The notes beneath the pieces are model-generated. The model saw only the letters and a program-made list of their open reading frames with translations, was not told the origin of the DNA and made no database searches. From positions 12,413-76,412 of the forward strand of contig DMYW01000012.1 in the NCBI GenBank assembly GCA_003482455.1: a DNA stretch of 64,000 bases, in the 5' to 3' direction. The position numbers and the translations under genes are program-made. Positions 8,190 to 17,761 of the stretch are shown one piece after another; the stretch's first letter is position 1, and each line of letters begins with the position of its first letter. This DNA comes from Rheinheimera sp. (GTDB taxonomy: Bacteria; Pseudomonadota; Gammaproteobacteria; Enterobacterales; Alteromonadaceae).

Positions 8190-8917
8190 TAGGCGGCTCC
8201 TTGTAGACGTTCACTGCGCTGCGGTTGCTTTTGCGCCGGTGCTGCGCCCGTTAATAAATACGCATGCAGTTGAAACGCAAACCGATTAAAGCGGGCGCTG
8301 TTGGCTTTGTTGGCGCGGCCAAAGGCGTTGTACGCAAGTACAGCTGGGATGGCCACGGCTAACCCAAAGGCAGTCATGATCAAGGCTTCGCCGACTGGGC
8401 CGGCAATTTTGCTGATATCGGCTTGGCCACTGGCGCCGATACTAACCAGCGCGTGATAAATACCCCAGACGGTGCCAAACAAGCCGATAAAAGGCGCCAC
8501 CGAACCGGTTGATGCCAGAATCGCTAAACCGCGTTGTTGTTGCTCGTTGCACTCGTCGATGGCGCCGCGCAGGCTTGACGTCAGCCAATCGGCCAGCGGC
8601 AACTGACCGTGCAAATCTTCGCTATGTGTGGCGTGATGTTGTGCCGCTTGTTGGCCTTGTTCGGCCAAATAGCCAAACGGCGCGAGTGGGCTTTGGGTAT
8701 CGCCAAGCAGCTGCACGCCTGCACTAAAGCTTTGTGCATGCCAAAACTCAGCCGCTGCGCGGGCTTGTTGGCGCAGTTGCCACAAACGCCAAGCGCGGAT
8801 AGCGATCACGCACCAACTGGCCAGCGACATCAAGGCGAGGATCAAGGCGACGCCTTTGATCACGCCGTCACTTTGCAGCCATAAGGCAGCAATGCCGTAG
8901 GGGTTGTCTTGCATCAT
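8189..8917 (-). CDS. exbB: ExbB/TolQ family proton-channel subunit
   Basis: A 242-residue membrane protein with three helices (about 18-38, 130-155 and 175-198). The MotA/TolQ/ExbB signature is present: GSVAPFIGLFGTVWGIYHAL, then ISKIAGPVGEALIMTAFGLAVAIPAVLAYN. It forms the pentameric channel around ExbD and drives TonB. AAGGA precedes ATG 8917; a second ATG follows immediately. Order tonB-exbB-exbD on the minus strand, behind a Fur box at 9672-9690, points to iron-repressed expression. Confidence 0.95.
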   Translation of the reverse strand: MMQDNPYGIAALWLQSDGVIKGVALILALMSLASWCVIAIRAWRLWQLRQQARAAAEFWHAQSFSAGVQLLGDTQSPLAPFGYLAEQGQQAAQHHATHSEDLHGQLPLADWLTSSLRGAIDECNEQQQRGLAILASTGSVAPFIGLFGTVWGIYHALVSIGASGQADISKIAGPVGEALIMTAFGLAVAIPAVLAYNAFGRANKANSARFNRFAFQLHAYLLTGAAPAQKQPQRSERLQGAA

Positions 8918-8959
8918 GAAAAAAATCCTTGTGTGGTAAACGAATAAATAGGTCAGTGG

Positions 8960-9649
8960 TTATGTTGCTGCGACATCGGTCAGCGAAAACCGCACCGGCA
9001 AGTCGTACCAAGCATCGACGGCTTGGCCAGCGCGTTGCGCCGGTTGAAAGCGCCACTGTTTGACAGCGCGCTCGGCCGCATCATCTAAGCGGCGAAACCC
9101 CGAGCTGGTTTTTAACTTCAGCTCCAGCAGCTCGCCATTGGCACCGACATGCACTTCAAACCACACCACGCCTTGCTCACGTTTTTTGCGGGACGTCGGT
9201 GGGTAGGTGGGAGCGGCGTTCTGCAAACCTTGCGCTTCGGCTGTGGGTGCTTGATAGCTCGCCACTGTGCTTGATGGCGTGTCCGGCGCAGTCGCTGTAG
9301 GTGTTGCAGCGCTGCTGGATGCGGCACTGCTTGGCGCCGCAGGTGTCACCGCAGAGACTGCTGGCGTTGTTACCGTCGGTTTTGGTGGGTCATGCCGATG
9401 ATGATGGCGCGGCTGCCGCTTGGGTTTCATTGGCTGCTTGGCTTGTATTGGCGGCTTGGCCGTTGGCGGTTGTTTCACGGCAGGAGTTGCGGCAGCGACA
9501 GGCGTATTCGCAGGTACCGCAGCACTTAGCAAGACAGCTTGCATCACCACGGGTTCTGCTTTGGCGGCGGGTTGTTGCCATAAAGCCACTACCACACCTG
9601 TATGTGCGGCCAACACAACACCTGCGATCCACCATTCGATCCGTTGCAT
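8960..9649 (-). CDS. tonB: TonB energy transducer
   Basis: A 229-residue protein: N-terminal membrane anchor (about 5-25), a long Pro/Lys/Ala-rich periplasmic linker (about 55-145, including KPPIQAKQPMKPKRQP) and a C-terminal TonB domain (about 145-226). The domain begins NAAPTYPPTSRKKREQG and holds the GFRRLDDAAERAVKQWRFQPA core. It spans the periplasm and pulls on outer-membrane receptors using ExbBD. ATG 9649 is preferred; a GTG three codons upstream (9658) is an alternative. First gene of a tonB-exbB-exbD cluster. Confidence 0.93.
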   Translation of the reverse strand: MQRIEWWIAGVVLAAHTGVVVALWQQPAAKAEPVVMQAVLLSAAVPANTPVAAATPAVKQPPTAKPPIQAKQPMKPKRQPRHHHRHDPPKPTVTTPAVSAVTPAAPSSAASSSAATPTATAPDTPSSTVASYQAPTAEAQGLQNAAPTYPPTSRKKREQGVVWFEVHVGANGELLELKLKTSSGFRRLDDAAERAVKQWRFQPAQRAGQAVDAWYDLPVRFSLTDVAAT

Positions 9650-9671
9650 CAATTCCACTTAGTTTGCAAAT

Positions 9672-9690
9672 GATAATGATTCGCATTATA
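9672..9690. promoter_or_regulatory. Fur box upstream of tonB
   Basis: The 19-bp stretch gataatgattcgcattata matches the classic Fur consensus GATAATGATAATCATTATC at 15 of 19 positions. It begins 23 bp upstream of the tonB start. It also lies in the intergenic region of the divergent 1410-residue protein gene, so it may influence both. Confidence 0.8.
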
Positions 9691-9867
9691 TGCTTGGCGC
9701 GACTGTTTGCCAAGCGCTGGTGTGTTTGGGTCAAGCATATTCAGGCGCCACTCAGATAAAGGCCGCCACTGTAGGTTGTTGTGATGACATTTTTTCACAG
9801 TGCGGCGCGCTTGGTTTCGCGGTCTGTTGTGTTAACGTAATGAAAAATATCTAGAAAGGAGTCGGCT

Positions 9868-12800
9868 ATGCGGTTTCAAAGGTGTCAGGCCTTGCTGTTC
9901 GGCGTGTCCATGCTGGTGTCGTGGGCAGGGCTTGCCGGTGGGGTAGTAGCAGGAGTGCTGGGACAAGCGGCGTATGCCAATACGCCGGCGGAAATCCCCA
10001 AAGCACTACAAGATTGGCAAGGGTGGGTGCTAGCGAAAGACAGCGCCTACTCATGTTACTGGCAAGGCGAGTTTAATAATCATCAGTGCCAGCTGGTCGG
10101 CGACTTGCAAGTCAATGCGACGGCGCAAGGGGCGAGTTTTAGTCAGCTGGTCAAGCTTGGGCGCGACGATGTGGTCACTTTGCCAGGCGATAAAGAACTG
10201 TGGCCGCAACAAGTGCAAGTGCGCGACGTCGCCAGTGGCGCGGTTGTGCCGGCAACAGTTGCGGACGATGGTGGTCCAAAACTGCATTTGCCGGCTGGCT
10301 TTTACCAAATACAAGCGCGTTTTGTGTGGAAGAGCATGCCGCGCGTCTTGCCGTTTGACCAACTGGAACCACCGCCAGGGCTGCAGCTGACTATCGACGG
10401 CCAATCGGTACCCGCCCCGCGATGGGACGATGCAAGCCTAGTGTTAAGTGCCAACGGCGTTGGCGATCAAACCGATGGCATTCGCTTGGACGTCAGCCGA
10501 TTATTGCAAGATGGCGTGCCACAAACCTTGACTACGCAAATTGACCTGCAGGTCAGTGGCAAACCGCGTGAATATTTGTTGCCCGTGCGCCTGCCTGAGG
10601 GGTTTGTGTTGAGTGGTATCAGCGGCAATATGCCGTACAAGCTGCTGCAGGATGGGTCGTTGAAACTGAGTATCTCAGTCGACTCTAGCGATTTGACGTT
10701 AACAGCAGTACGCAGCAGTGAAGCCTTGCAGTTTACCTTACCGCCAAGCCAAGGCGATTGGCCGGACGAAGAAGTGTGGGCGTTACAACAATCCGATTTA
10801 CGGCAAGTGCTAGGCGCGGCCCCGGCGGTTGACCCTTCGATGACGACAGCGCCACACGCCTGGACGGACTTCCCGCTGTTTCGCCTTTCCAAGCAACAAG
10901 CTTTGACCTTGTCGGTGTTATCAACCGGTATGCAACTGCGTGATGAATTATCCTTGCAGCGTCATGCTTGGTTACAACCTGAACGTGATCGCTGGCTGGT
11001 GCAAGACCAACTCAGCGGCAAGCGCCTTAGCCAAATGCAATTGCCGTTATTGCCGCCGCTGCTGCCAGGGCGAGTGGAACTTGATGGCCAAGGTGTATTG
11101 ATTGGCACCACAGCCCAACCGGACGTCAACGCAGTGGAGCTGCGAGACAGTGATGTCAAGCTTCGACTGATCGGCACTCAAGCAGCGGATGCGCCGCTGT
11201 CCTTACATAACTTTGATACCCCATTGCAGCAAGTGCAAACGACTGTGCATTTGCCGGCGGGTTGGCGCGCTTTGGCCGTCACAGGCGCTGAATCGAGCAA
11301 TGGTGACTGGTTATCTTCGTGGCAACTGTGGGATATCTTTATTGTGCTGCTGATTTGCGCCGCAAGTTGGCGCCTAGTCGGCGCTCCAGCAACTGCTTTG
11401 TTAGCCGGGTGGTTTGTCCTTAGTTATCAACAATCGGCGCCGGTTGGCCCTTGGTTACATGCGCTGCTGGCGCTTGGTGTTATGTCTTTGCTGCGCAAGA
11501 ACCAAACTAATACCGCGTCGTCTGCCATGCGTTGGCAGGTGTGGTCGACCCGTTATTATGGCTTTGCGCTGCTGGTGCTGGCGGCGTCCATGTTGCCTTA
11601 TATCACGCACAGTTTGCGCGCCAGTGTTTATCCGCAATTGCCTGCGTATGATTTGTCTGCACCCGATTTTTCAGGGGTACTTTCATCGAGAGAGGATTAC
11701 CGTGAGCCGGTCGCCGTCGGCATGCCAGCGCCGACCGCGGTTGCAGAGCGGTATCAAGCCGAGATGATGTCGTCTGCATCAGATGCCAGTAGCAAGCAAA
11801 AGATGGAGCGTATTGAAGTGACAGGGACCCGGTTAAGACATGTAGATCTGGTGGAAGTCAATCCAGATCTGTCGGCGCAGTTATTAACTGGACCAGCAGT
11901 GCCGCAGTGGAGAGGGCGCACGGTCAACATGGCATGGCATGGGGAACTAGTAGCACAGCAGCCATGGCAGTTGTATTTGATCCCAAGTTGGGCTACTCGC
12001 CTGGGCGATTTGCTGTCGGGTGTGTTGGGATTGGTCTTGTTGTTATGGTTGACCTCGCCACTTCATCAATCGTTACAGCGTTGGTTTAAACCCTTGGCGA
12101 GTCTGGCGATTGTGTTGTTGCTGTTGCCGACTGCGCCATCTGTGCAAGCGCAAGAGCAAACAGCACCCAACGCGGCTTCCAGCCAAGCATACCCGTCCGC
12201 TGAACTGTTAGCGGAGCTGCAAAAACGTTTAACGCCAGAACCTGCCTGCGCGCCGAACTGCACCAGCATCGAGCGCTTACAGGTGTTGTCCCGCCAAGGC
12301 CAACCTGAGTTGAATTTACTGGTACACGCCAGTGGTAAACAGTTGTTCAAATTGCCAACCCCGGCAAACCAAGCGCAACAAGTGTTAGTGGATAACAAAC
12401 CGGCGTTGCTGGTTCGCAGCGGCGACAGCTTATGGCTGGCGCTGGAGACGGGTGTGCATCAAGTGCAAATCTGGTTGCAGCAACCGGTCGAGCAATTCCA
12501 ACTGTCGTTTGATCAATACTGGCACTTGTTAGACAACCAACAAGCCGATTGGCAACTGCAGTTACCAAGTAATGTGCAAGACAACCGAGGCCCTTATGCA
12601 TTGTTGCTGCAACGCGTGGCCAAAAATGAAACTGCAACGACAAAGGCGGAGCAAGAAGCCAGCGTCAGTGAATTGCTGCAAGTTCAGCGAAGCTTCTATT
12701 TGTCGCTGCGCTCGTCGATCACAACGAAAGTCACTCGCCTGACAACTAGCGATAAAGCCGTGCAATTGGAGTATCCGTTATTACCCGGCGAGCGGCCAGC

Positions 12801-14100
12801 AAATAGCTGGCCAGTACGCGATGGTAAGCTAGTGATCCAGTTAAATCCGGGCGAAACTGAGGTCCAGTTCGAATCTGATTGGCAGCCAAAAACACCATTG
12901 ACCTTACAGGCGGCGCCGATCACCGGCAGCAACAATTATTTGGAAGTATGGCAAGTGTTGCCGGCTGCTGATTGGCATGTGGACGTGAAACAAGCCGGCA
13001 CCGAGCTGCCGCTGGAGCGTCGTGACATAGCTCGCGACGAACCTTTATATGCAAGCTACTTACCTTGGCCGGGCCAGCAACTGACGTTTGAGTTAAGTCG
13101 ACTGACCGCGCTAAAAGGCGACACGTTAACGGTGTCACATGGCTCTTTGCGTGGCGAGGTGAGTGGTCAAGCGTCTACCTGGAATTTGGAGTTGTCACTG
13201 CTAACCAGTCAAGCGCAAACCATGCCGCTGCAATTGCCAAAAGACGCCAGCCTGCAACAAGTGACCATCAATGGCCAAGTGCTGGCGTTAAAGCTGATGG
13301 CGGACACGGTCAACCTGCCGCTGGCCAATGGCAACAACACTGTCGCGCTGAGCTTTCGTCAAAACGACGGCGTAACCACGCGTTACAGCATGCCGCAGAT
13401 CACCGCGCCTGTGCCTTTGAATAACTTGTCGTTATCGATGCAATTGCCGGATGACCGCTGGTTGTTGGCCTTAGGCGGTGATGCCACCTTGGTGACTGTG
13501 TTGCTGTTTTGGGGTGGTGTGCTGCTTAGCCTGATCCTAGCCTTTGCGGCGACGCGCCTGGGCTTAACACCATTAACCTTGCGCGACTCTTTGCTGCTGT
13601 TTATTGGGTTTGCCACCATGTCGGTGTGGGTGCCGGTGCTGTGGGTGGCGGCGCTGGCCATTGCTGGAGCGGCTGGGCGTGCCACGGCGCCAAGCGTCGG
13701 TGGCTTGGCAAAATTGCTGCAGGCCTCGCGATTGGTCTTTATCGCCGGTGCTTTAATTGGTCTGTGCAGCTCAGTGCCTATGGCGCTGCTATCGGCACCG
13801 GACATGCACCTAGTCAATACCGCCGACGATTGGCAAATGGGCCTGCGTTGGTTTGCTGATGGGGTGACGCAATCACCTGCCGTCTGGGCCTTTAGCTTGC
13901 CGCAGTGGAGTTACAAGTTGGTGATGCTGCTGTGGGCCTTGTGGCTGGCCAGTGCCATTTTGCGTTGGTTACCTTGGTGTTGGCAGCAACTGACAGTGCA
14001 GGGTTTTTGGCCACAAAGTGCGCCGAAAGTGCTGACACCTAGCGTTGCTGCGGTTGCCAGTAAAGACGCAGCCAATAAGGCCGACAACACACCCGTTTAA
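9868..14100 (+). CDS. Giant multi-domain inner-membrane protein of unknown function
   Basis: A 1410-residue protein. A signal peptide (cleavage near residue 37) leads into a beta-rich periplasmic region (about 40-480). About four membrane helices follow (487-582), then a short soluble loop containing MERIEVTGTRL (about 646-655), which is the N-terminal signature of many Alteromonadales TonB receptors. Another helical pair (714-757) ends in a signal-like APSVQAQ. A second large beta-rich domain (about 760-1195) with a Cys-Ala-Pro-Asn-Cys motif and a C-terminal block of helices (about 1200-1380) complete it. AAGGAG precedes the ATG. It is divergent from tonB-exbBD with a Fur box between. I know no characterised homologue. 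A role in envelope polymer handling or TonB-linked transport is only a guess. Confidence 0.85.
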   Translation: MRFQRCQALLFGVSMLVSWAGLAGGVVAGVLGQAAYANTPAEIPKALQDWQGWVLAKDSAYSCYWQGEFNNHQCQLVGDLQVNATAQGASFSQLVKLGRDDVVTLPGDKELWPQQVQVRDVASGAVVPATVADDGGPKLHLPAGFYQIQARFVWKSMPRVLPFDQLEPPPGLQLTIDGQSVPAPRWDDASLVLSANGVGDQTDGIRLDVSRLLQDGVPQTLTTQIDLQVSGKPREYLLPVRLPEGFVLSGISGNMPYKLLQDGSLKLSISVDSSDLTLTAVRSSEALQFTLPPSQGDWPDEEVWALQQSDLRQVLGAAPAVDPSMTTAPHAWTDFPLFRLSKQQALTLSVLSTGMQLRDELSLQRHAWLQPERDRWLVQDQLSGKRLSQMQLPLLPPLLPGRVELDGQGVLIGTTAQPDVNAVELRDSDVKLRLIGTQAADAPLSLHNFDTPLQQVQTTVHLPAGWRALAVTGAESSNGDWLSSWQLWDIFIVLLICAASWRLVGAPATALLAGWFVLSYQQSAPVGPWLHALLALGVMSLLRKNQTNTASSAMRWQVWSTRYYGFALLVLAASMLPYITHSLRASVYPQLPAYDLSAPDFSGVLSSREDYREPVAVGMPAPTAVAERYQAEMMSSASDASSKQKMERIEVTGTRLRHVDLVEVNPDLSAQLLTGPAVPQWRGRTVNMAWHGELVAQQPWQLYLIPSWATRLGDLLSGVLGLVLLLWLTSPLHQSLQRWFKPLASLAIVLLLLPTAPSVQAQEQTAPNAASSQAYPSAELLAELQKRLTPEPACAPNCTSIERLQVLSRQGQPELNLLVHASGKQLFKLPTPANQAQQVLVDNKPALLVRSGDSLWLALETGVHQVQIWLQQPVEQFQLSFDQYWHLLDNQQADWQLQLPSNVQDNRGPYALLLQRVAKNETATTKAEQEASVSELLQVQRSFYLSLRSSITTKVTRLTTSDKAVQLEYPLLPGERPANSWPVRDGKLVIQLNPGETEVQFESDWQPKTPLTLQAAPITGSNNYLEVWQVLPAADWHVDVKQAGTELPLERRDIARDEPLYASYLPWPGQQLTFELSRLTALKGDTLTVSHGSLRGEVSGQASTWNLELSLLTSQAQTMPLQLPKDASLQQVTINGQVLALKLMADTVNLPLANGNNTVALSFRQNDGVTTRYSMPQITAPVPLNNLSLSMQLPDDRWLLALGGDATLVTVLLFWGGVLLSLILAFAATRLGLTPLTLRDSLLLFIGFATMSVWVPVLWVAALAIAGAAGRATAPSVGGLAKLLQASRLVFIAGALIGLCSSVPMALLSAPDMHLVNTADDWQMGLRWFADGVTQSPAVWAFSLPQWSYKLVMLLWALWLASAILRWLPWCWQQLTVQGFWPQSAPKVLTPSVAAVASKDAANKADNTPV

Positions 14101-14133
14101 CGGTTGTGTAGCGAGCGTGCCGCCGAAGGTGTG

Positions 14134-16014
14134 TTAAATTGAAAAATCAGCGGCGTCGTGAGACGCCGCTTTCATTTGCAGTGCAAAACCAGTGCACGCC
14201 TGCGGAGCTCCCAGCCAAGTTAGTTCACCACCGGCTTGCAGCATTTGATGTTGGGCGACTGACAAACTCAATAACTGCTGGCTGTCAGCAAAAAACTCGG
14301 TGGCCATTTTGATATCCAAAACCGCGGGTTGTCCTTGGATGAAGGCCTGAAAACTCAACCGCCATGTATGTTGCTGCCGCTCGGCGTTTAGTTGCAGCAC
14401 AGTTGGTTCGTGCCAGTGCTCACATAGGTGCTGACACACGGCAAGCAATACTTGGTCGAACACCGCGGGCCTGGTGTAGATTTTTATTGCGGCAATGGGA
14501 GCTGGCACTTGCAGCCGCGCTTGTTGCTCGGCGGATAACAAGTGCCGCACATGCTCAAATGCGTCGGCGATCGGGTAAGTGTTAAATCGATCGTCCGCAT
14601 GTTCTGTGTATTGCCGCAGTTCACGGACAATACGCCCAATCTGCTGACATCCCTGCATCGTTTCGACTTGCATCTCTTGGATCTCTTGCAAGATGGCCAG
14701 CCCCGCCGGTTGGCAATGCGATGTCAGCTGTTGCAGGAAATGTTGTTCAAGTTCCAAGTTGCAATGCATAAAGCCAAGTGGTGTATTGATTTGATGGGCG
14801 ATCCCTGCCGCCATCTGACCCACTGCGGCTAGTTTTTCTCGTCGGGCCAATTCGGCTTCCGCTTGTCGTAACGAGGTCACCATTTTTTGCAGTTCTGTAT
14901 TTTGCCGCGCCAATTCCGCTTTGGAATAACGCAGTTCTTCGTCTTGAAAAAACCGTTGCAGTGCGGACGCTATATGTTGTGCCAGATACATCAACAGCTC
15001 TAGATCGCTTTGCTGATACAGCACGTCGGCTTGGTAACTTTGAATGATCACCACACCATAGACGCGATCGCCAAGGAGCATTGGCGCGCCCATCCAACTG
15101 GCAAGGTCAGTGGTATTGCCCAAGGCTTGTTGGATAGCCCCGCTGGCCATCAGTTGCTGCAACCGCTGTGGACTGATCAATTGACCCTGTCTGCTCCTGA
15201 TCACATACGAGGTCATACCTTGGCCTACGGGGAAGGTTTTTTGCTGTGGCTCGACATCAAATTGGTCACGAAAATATTCCAACGTGATCGTTTGAAGGTC
15301 GCTGTCGTACAGGGCGATAACAAAGTTTTTGGCCATCAACAAGCTAGCAATCGATTGATGCAACTGTTGGTACAAAGTGGCTCGATCTGGCGCTTGCCCC
15401 GCCATCGACGAGATCTCAAACAGCACCTGTTGCACATTACCGGCATGAGTGCGCAGCGCTACTTCGCGTTCGAGTTCCGCCGTGCGTTCGGTAATGGCTT
15501 GATTTAACTGTGCTTGCATCGTCAAGCTGCACCAAGTGGTGCTGAGCTGTTGTGCCAGAATTTGCAGCAATGCCAAGTCGGATGCCGAAAACTTGCTTTG
15601 CTGATGCTCTACCAGTAAGCAGCCGAGTAACTGCTGCTGCATGGAATACAGCGGGCAAATCAGGCAATAAGCAGCAAGGCCAGTACAGTCAACGGCCGGA
15701 AAAGCACTGGCTGTATGGCCCGGGCCGTCGAGATACAAGGGTTGTGGATGATTGGCAAACCAACGTAAAAAAGCGTCTGGTTGGTAGTCTTGGGTCACCA
15801 AGACTAAACCCGACGTGTGGTCGGCAAGTTGGATGGCATCTGGCGTTTGCAGTGAAAATAGCCGTAGTCGTTGATGCTGCAAGATCTGTTGCAAACCTTG
15901 CTGCATCAAACTGACATAGTGTTCTATGGTGCGGCAGCGGACACTCTGCATAGTTAGTTCGAGCACCAGCGCCATTGCAGCTTCAAGCCGTGTAGGCGTT
16001 TGGACAGCAGCCAT
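14134..16014 (-). CDS. GAF-domain sensor with HisKA and degenerate ATPase domain
   Basis: A 626-residue soluble protein. Two GAF-like regions (about 25-165 and 195-350) are joined by helices, followed by a coiled coil (about 355-395) and a HisKA dimerisation domain with the H-box GQMAAGIAHQINTPLG (His near 405). The C-terminal region sits where a histidine-kinase ATPase belongs, but the N-box Asn (here FDQVLLAVCQHLCEHW) and the DxGxG/GxGLG glycine boxes are missing, so ATP binding is doubtful. No response regulator is adjacent. ATG 16014 follows AGGTGA; a GTG at 16023 is the alternative. It may be a pseudokinase regulator, or need a partner kinase. Confidence 0.8.
   Translation of the reverse strand: MAAVQTPTRLEAAMALVLELTMQSVRCRTIEHYVSLMQQGLQQILQHQRLRLFSLQTPDAIQLADHTSGLVLVTQDYQPDAFLRWFANHPQPLYLDGPGHTASAFPAVDCTGLAAYCLICPLYSMQQQLLGCLLVEHQQSKFSASDLALLQILAQQLSTTWCSLTMQAQLNQAITERTAELEREVALRTHAGNVQQVLFEISSMAGQAPDRATLYQQLHQSIASLLMAKNFVIALYDSDLQTITLEYFRDQFDVEPQQKTFPVGQGMTSYVIRSRQGQLISPQRLQQLMASGAIQQALGNTTDLASWMGAPMLLGDRVYGVVIIQSYQADVLYQQSDLELLMYLAQHIASALQRFFQDEELRYSKAELARQNTELQKMVTSLRQAEAELARREKLAAVGQMAAGIAHQINTPLGFMHCNLELEQHFLQQLTSHCQPAGLAILQEIQEMQVETMQGCQQIGRIVRELRQYTEHADDRFNTYPIADAFEHVRHLLSAEQQARLQVPAPIAAIKIYTRPAVFDQVLLAVCQHLCEHWHEPTVLQLNAERQQHTWRLSFQAFIQGQPAVLDIKMATEFFADSQQLLSLSVAQHQMLQAGGELTWLGAPQACTGFALQMKAASHDAADFSI
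14149..14170. terminator. Bidirectional terminator overlapping a gene end
   Basis: A 9-bp perfect stem (agcggcgtc / gacgccgct, loop gtga) flanked by T-rich tails on both strands. It lies between the convergent 1410-residue protein gene and the GAF sensor gene, inside the last codons of the latter. Confidence 0.75.
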
Positions 16015-16122
16015 AAGCGTCACCTAGCGTACATCCCCTTTGCACAGCTTAATCGGTGAACTTGGCGCTTGCCGGAAAATTTGGCCTGACCAGCGTAAAT
16101 AACCCTGTTATAGAAACAAACA

Positions 16123-16141
16123 ACCAGCGACGAGCGCTGGT
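16123..16141 (-). terminator. Probable terminator after glutathione reductase gene
   Basis: A 7-bp stem (accagcg / cgctggt, loop acgag). On the minus strand it is followed by TTGTTTGTTTC. It lies about 40 bp after the stop of the reductase gene. Confidence 0.6.
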
Positions 16142-16183
16142 GTTGGTTGGGCAAGCGAGCCGGCAGCCGCTGGCATAGCGCCT

Positions 16184-17533
16184 TTAGCGCATGGTGACAA
16201 ATTCTTCGGCTGACGTCGGGTGAATGGCCACGCAGTTGTCAAAATCGGCTTTGGTGGCGCCCATTTTGATAGCCACGCCAAAGCCTTGCAGCATTTCATC
16301 TGCTGCAAAACCAATGACATGCAGGCCCACTACTTTTTGCTCATCGCCGGCGCAGACCAGTTTCATCCGCGTCGGTTCGCGGTGCGAGGTTAAAGCGCGG
16401 TACATGGCGGTGAATTCGCTGGTATACACCTTGATGGCGTCATCGCCGAACTCCAAGCGCGCTTGCGCTTCGGTCAGGCCAATGCTGCCAATGGGCGGGT
16501 GCGAGAACACCACGGTTGGCACTAAGTCGTAGTTCAGATGTTCATTGGGCTTGCCGTTAAATAACCGCTCGGCCAAGCGCCGCCCAGCCGCGACCGCCAC
16601 CGGCGTGAGCGCTAGGCGCCCAGTGTTGTCACCAATGGCGTAAATACCCGGCACATTGGTGTTTTGGAATTTGTCGGTTGGGATAAAGCCGTGTTCATCG
16701 GTTTCGACTCCGGCAGCTGCAAGATTGAGGTTCGTAGTATTGGGGGTGCGGCCAATCGCCCAAATCAAACAATCGACCTGCAGCGCATGACCGCTCGACA
16801 GCGTGACCAACAAACTGCCATCTTCGAGGCGCTCAACGGCACTAACTTCGCTGTGTGAATGCAGCATTACACCCTGCTGTTGCATCAGCTGAGTCAAGGT
16901 ATCGGACAACATGGCGTCAAAATTGCGCAGCGGCTTGTCATGGCGCACCAGCAGATGCGTTTCGCTGCCGAGCGCATTCATCACGCCGGCAATTTCTACG
17001 GCGATGTAGCCAGCACCCACCACAGCCACCCGTTTGGGCTGCTCGGTTAACGCAAAAAAACCATCACTGTCGATGCCAAGCTCGGCGCCAGGAATAGTCG
17101 GCCACGTCGGCACCCCGCCGGTGGCGATGCTGATATGGTCGGCCGTGTATTGCACCCCATCCACCTCAATGGTGTTGGCATTGATAAATTTGGCAAAGCC
17201 TTGAATGACGGTGACTTGGTTTTTACCGAGCACCCGTTCATAGGATGCGTGAATGCGGCTGATATAAGCGTCGCGGCTTTGACACAGCTGTTGCCAATCC
17301 AGCGCAGGCGCCTCGACGGCAAAGCCGTAATCCGGTGCGAGTTTCATGGCTTCGGCGATATGCCCAGCAAACCACATGGCTTTTTTCGGCACGCAGCCGA
17401 CGTTTACACAGGTGCCGCCCAGTGCTTTGGCTTCAACAATTGCACAAGTTTTGCCGTAACTGGCTGCGCGATTAGCGCTGGCAATACCGCCACTGCCGCC
17501 ACCAATGGCGATGTAATCAAAATGCTGGGTCAT
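16184..17533 (-). CDS. gorA: Glutathione-disulfide reductase
   Basis: A 449-residue flavoprotein that uses NADPH to reduce glutathione disulfide in the cytoplasm. Visible parts are the N-terminal FAD-binding GGGSGGIASANRAA motif, the redox-active disulfide in GGTCVNVGCVPKK (about 42-47), the NADPH-binding GAGYIAVEIAGV (about 172-183) followed by RHDKPLRNFD, the second FAD motif YAIGDNTG, and the C-terminal HPTSAEEFVTMR with catalytic His. Length is standard for GorA. It links with the glutathione synthetase and MAPEG genes elsewhere in the window as thiol metabolism, though not physically. Confidence 0.95.
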   Translation of the reverse strand: MTQHFDYIAIGGGSGGIASANRAASYGKTCAIVEAKALGGTCVNVGCVPKKAMWFAGHIAEAMKLAPDYGFAVEAPALDWQQLCQSRDAYISRIHASYERVLGKNQVTVIQGFAKFINANTIEVDGVQYTADHISIATGGVPTWPTIPGAELGIDSDGFFALTEQPKRVAVVGAGYIAVEIAGVMNALGSETHLLVRHDKPLRNFDAMLSDTLTQLMQQQGVMLHSHSEVSAVERLEDGSLLVTLSSGHALQVDCLIWAIGRTPNTTNLNLAAAGVETDEHGFIPTDKFQNTNVPGIYAIGDNTGRLALTPVAVAAGRRLAERLFNGKPNEHLNYDLVPTVVFSHPPIGSIGLTEAQARLEFGDDAIKVYTSEFTAMYRALTSHREPTRMKLVCAGDEQKVVGLHVIGFAADEMLQGFGVAIKMGATKADFDNCVAIHPTSAEEFVTMR

Positions 17534-17761
17534 AAAATATCCAAAAGGCCGCGAAGTGAATGTTGCCGTTATAGGGGCTTTTGCATCGATTTACAAGGCT
17601 GCCTCAACTCAGTCGCGACACGGCAGTCGCGTAGCGGGAGCTGCAAAAAATTCATCCGCAGCATATAGTTACAAATACTGTATAGTAATCCAGTGTTTTA
17701 TCAGATCGCCAGAATGCGCGTCGTGCCTGTGACGGCTCGCTGGTGTGAAAGGAGTTTGAAC

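Noticed and set aside
9301..9759. 152-residue plus-strand ORF opposite tonB
   Set aside because: Antisense to the Pro/Lys-rich linker of tonB, whose skewed composition keeps the other strand open. It crosses the Fur box.
15010..15507. 165-residue plus-strand ORF opposite the GAF sensor
   Set aside because: Shadow of a well-supported domain-bearing gene.
17135..17668. 177-residue plus-strand ORF opposite gorA
   Set aside because: Antisense to conserved glutathione reductase sequence, no start signal.
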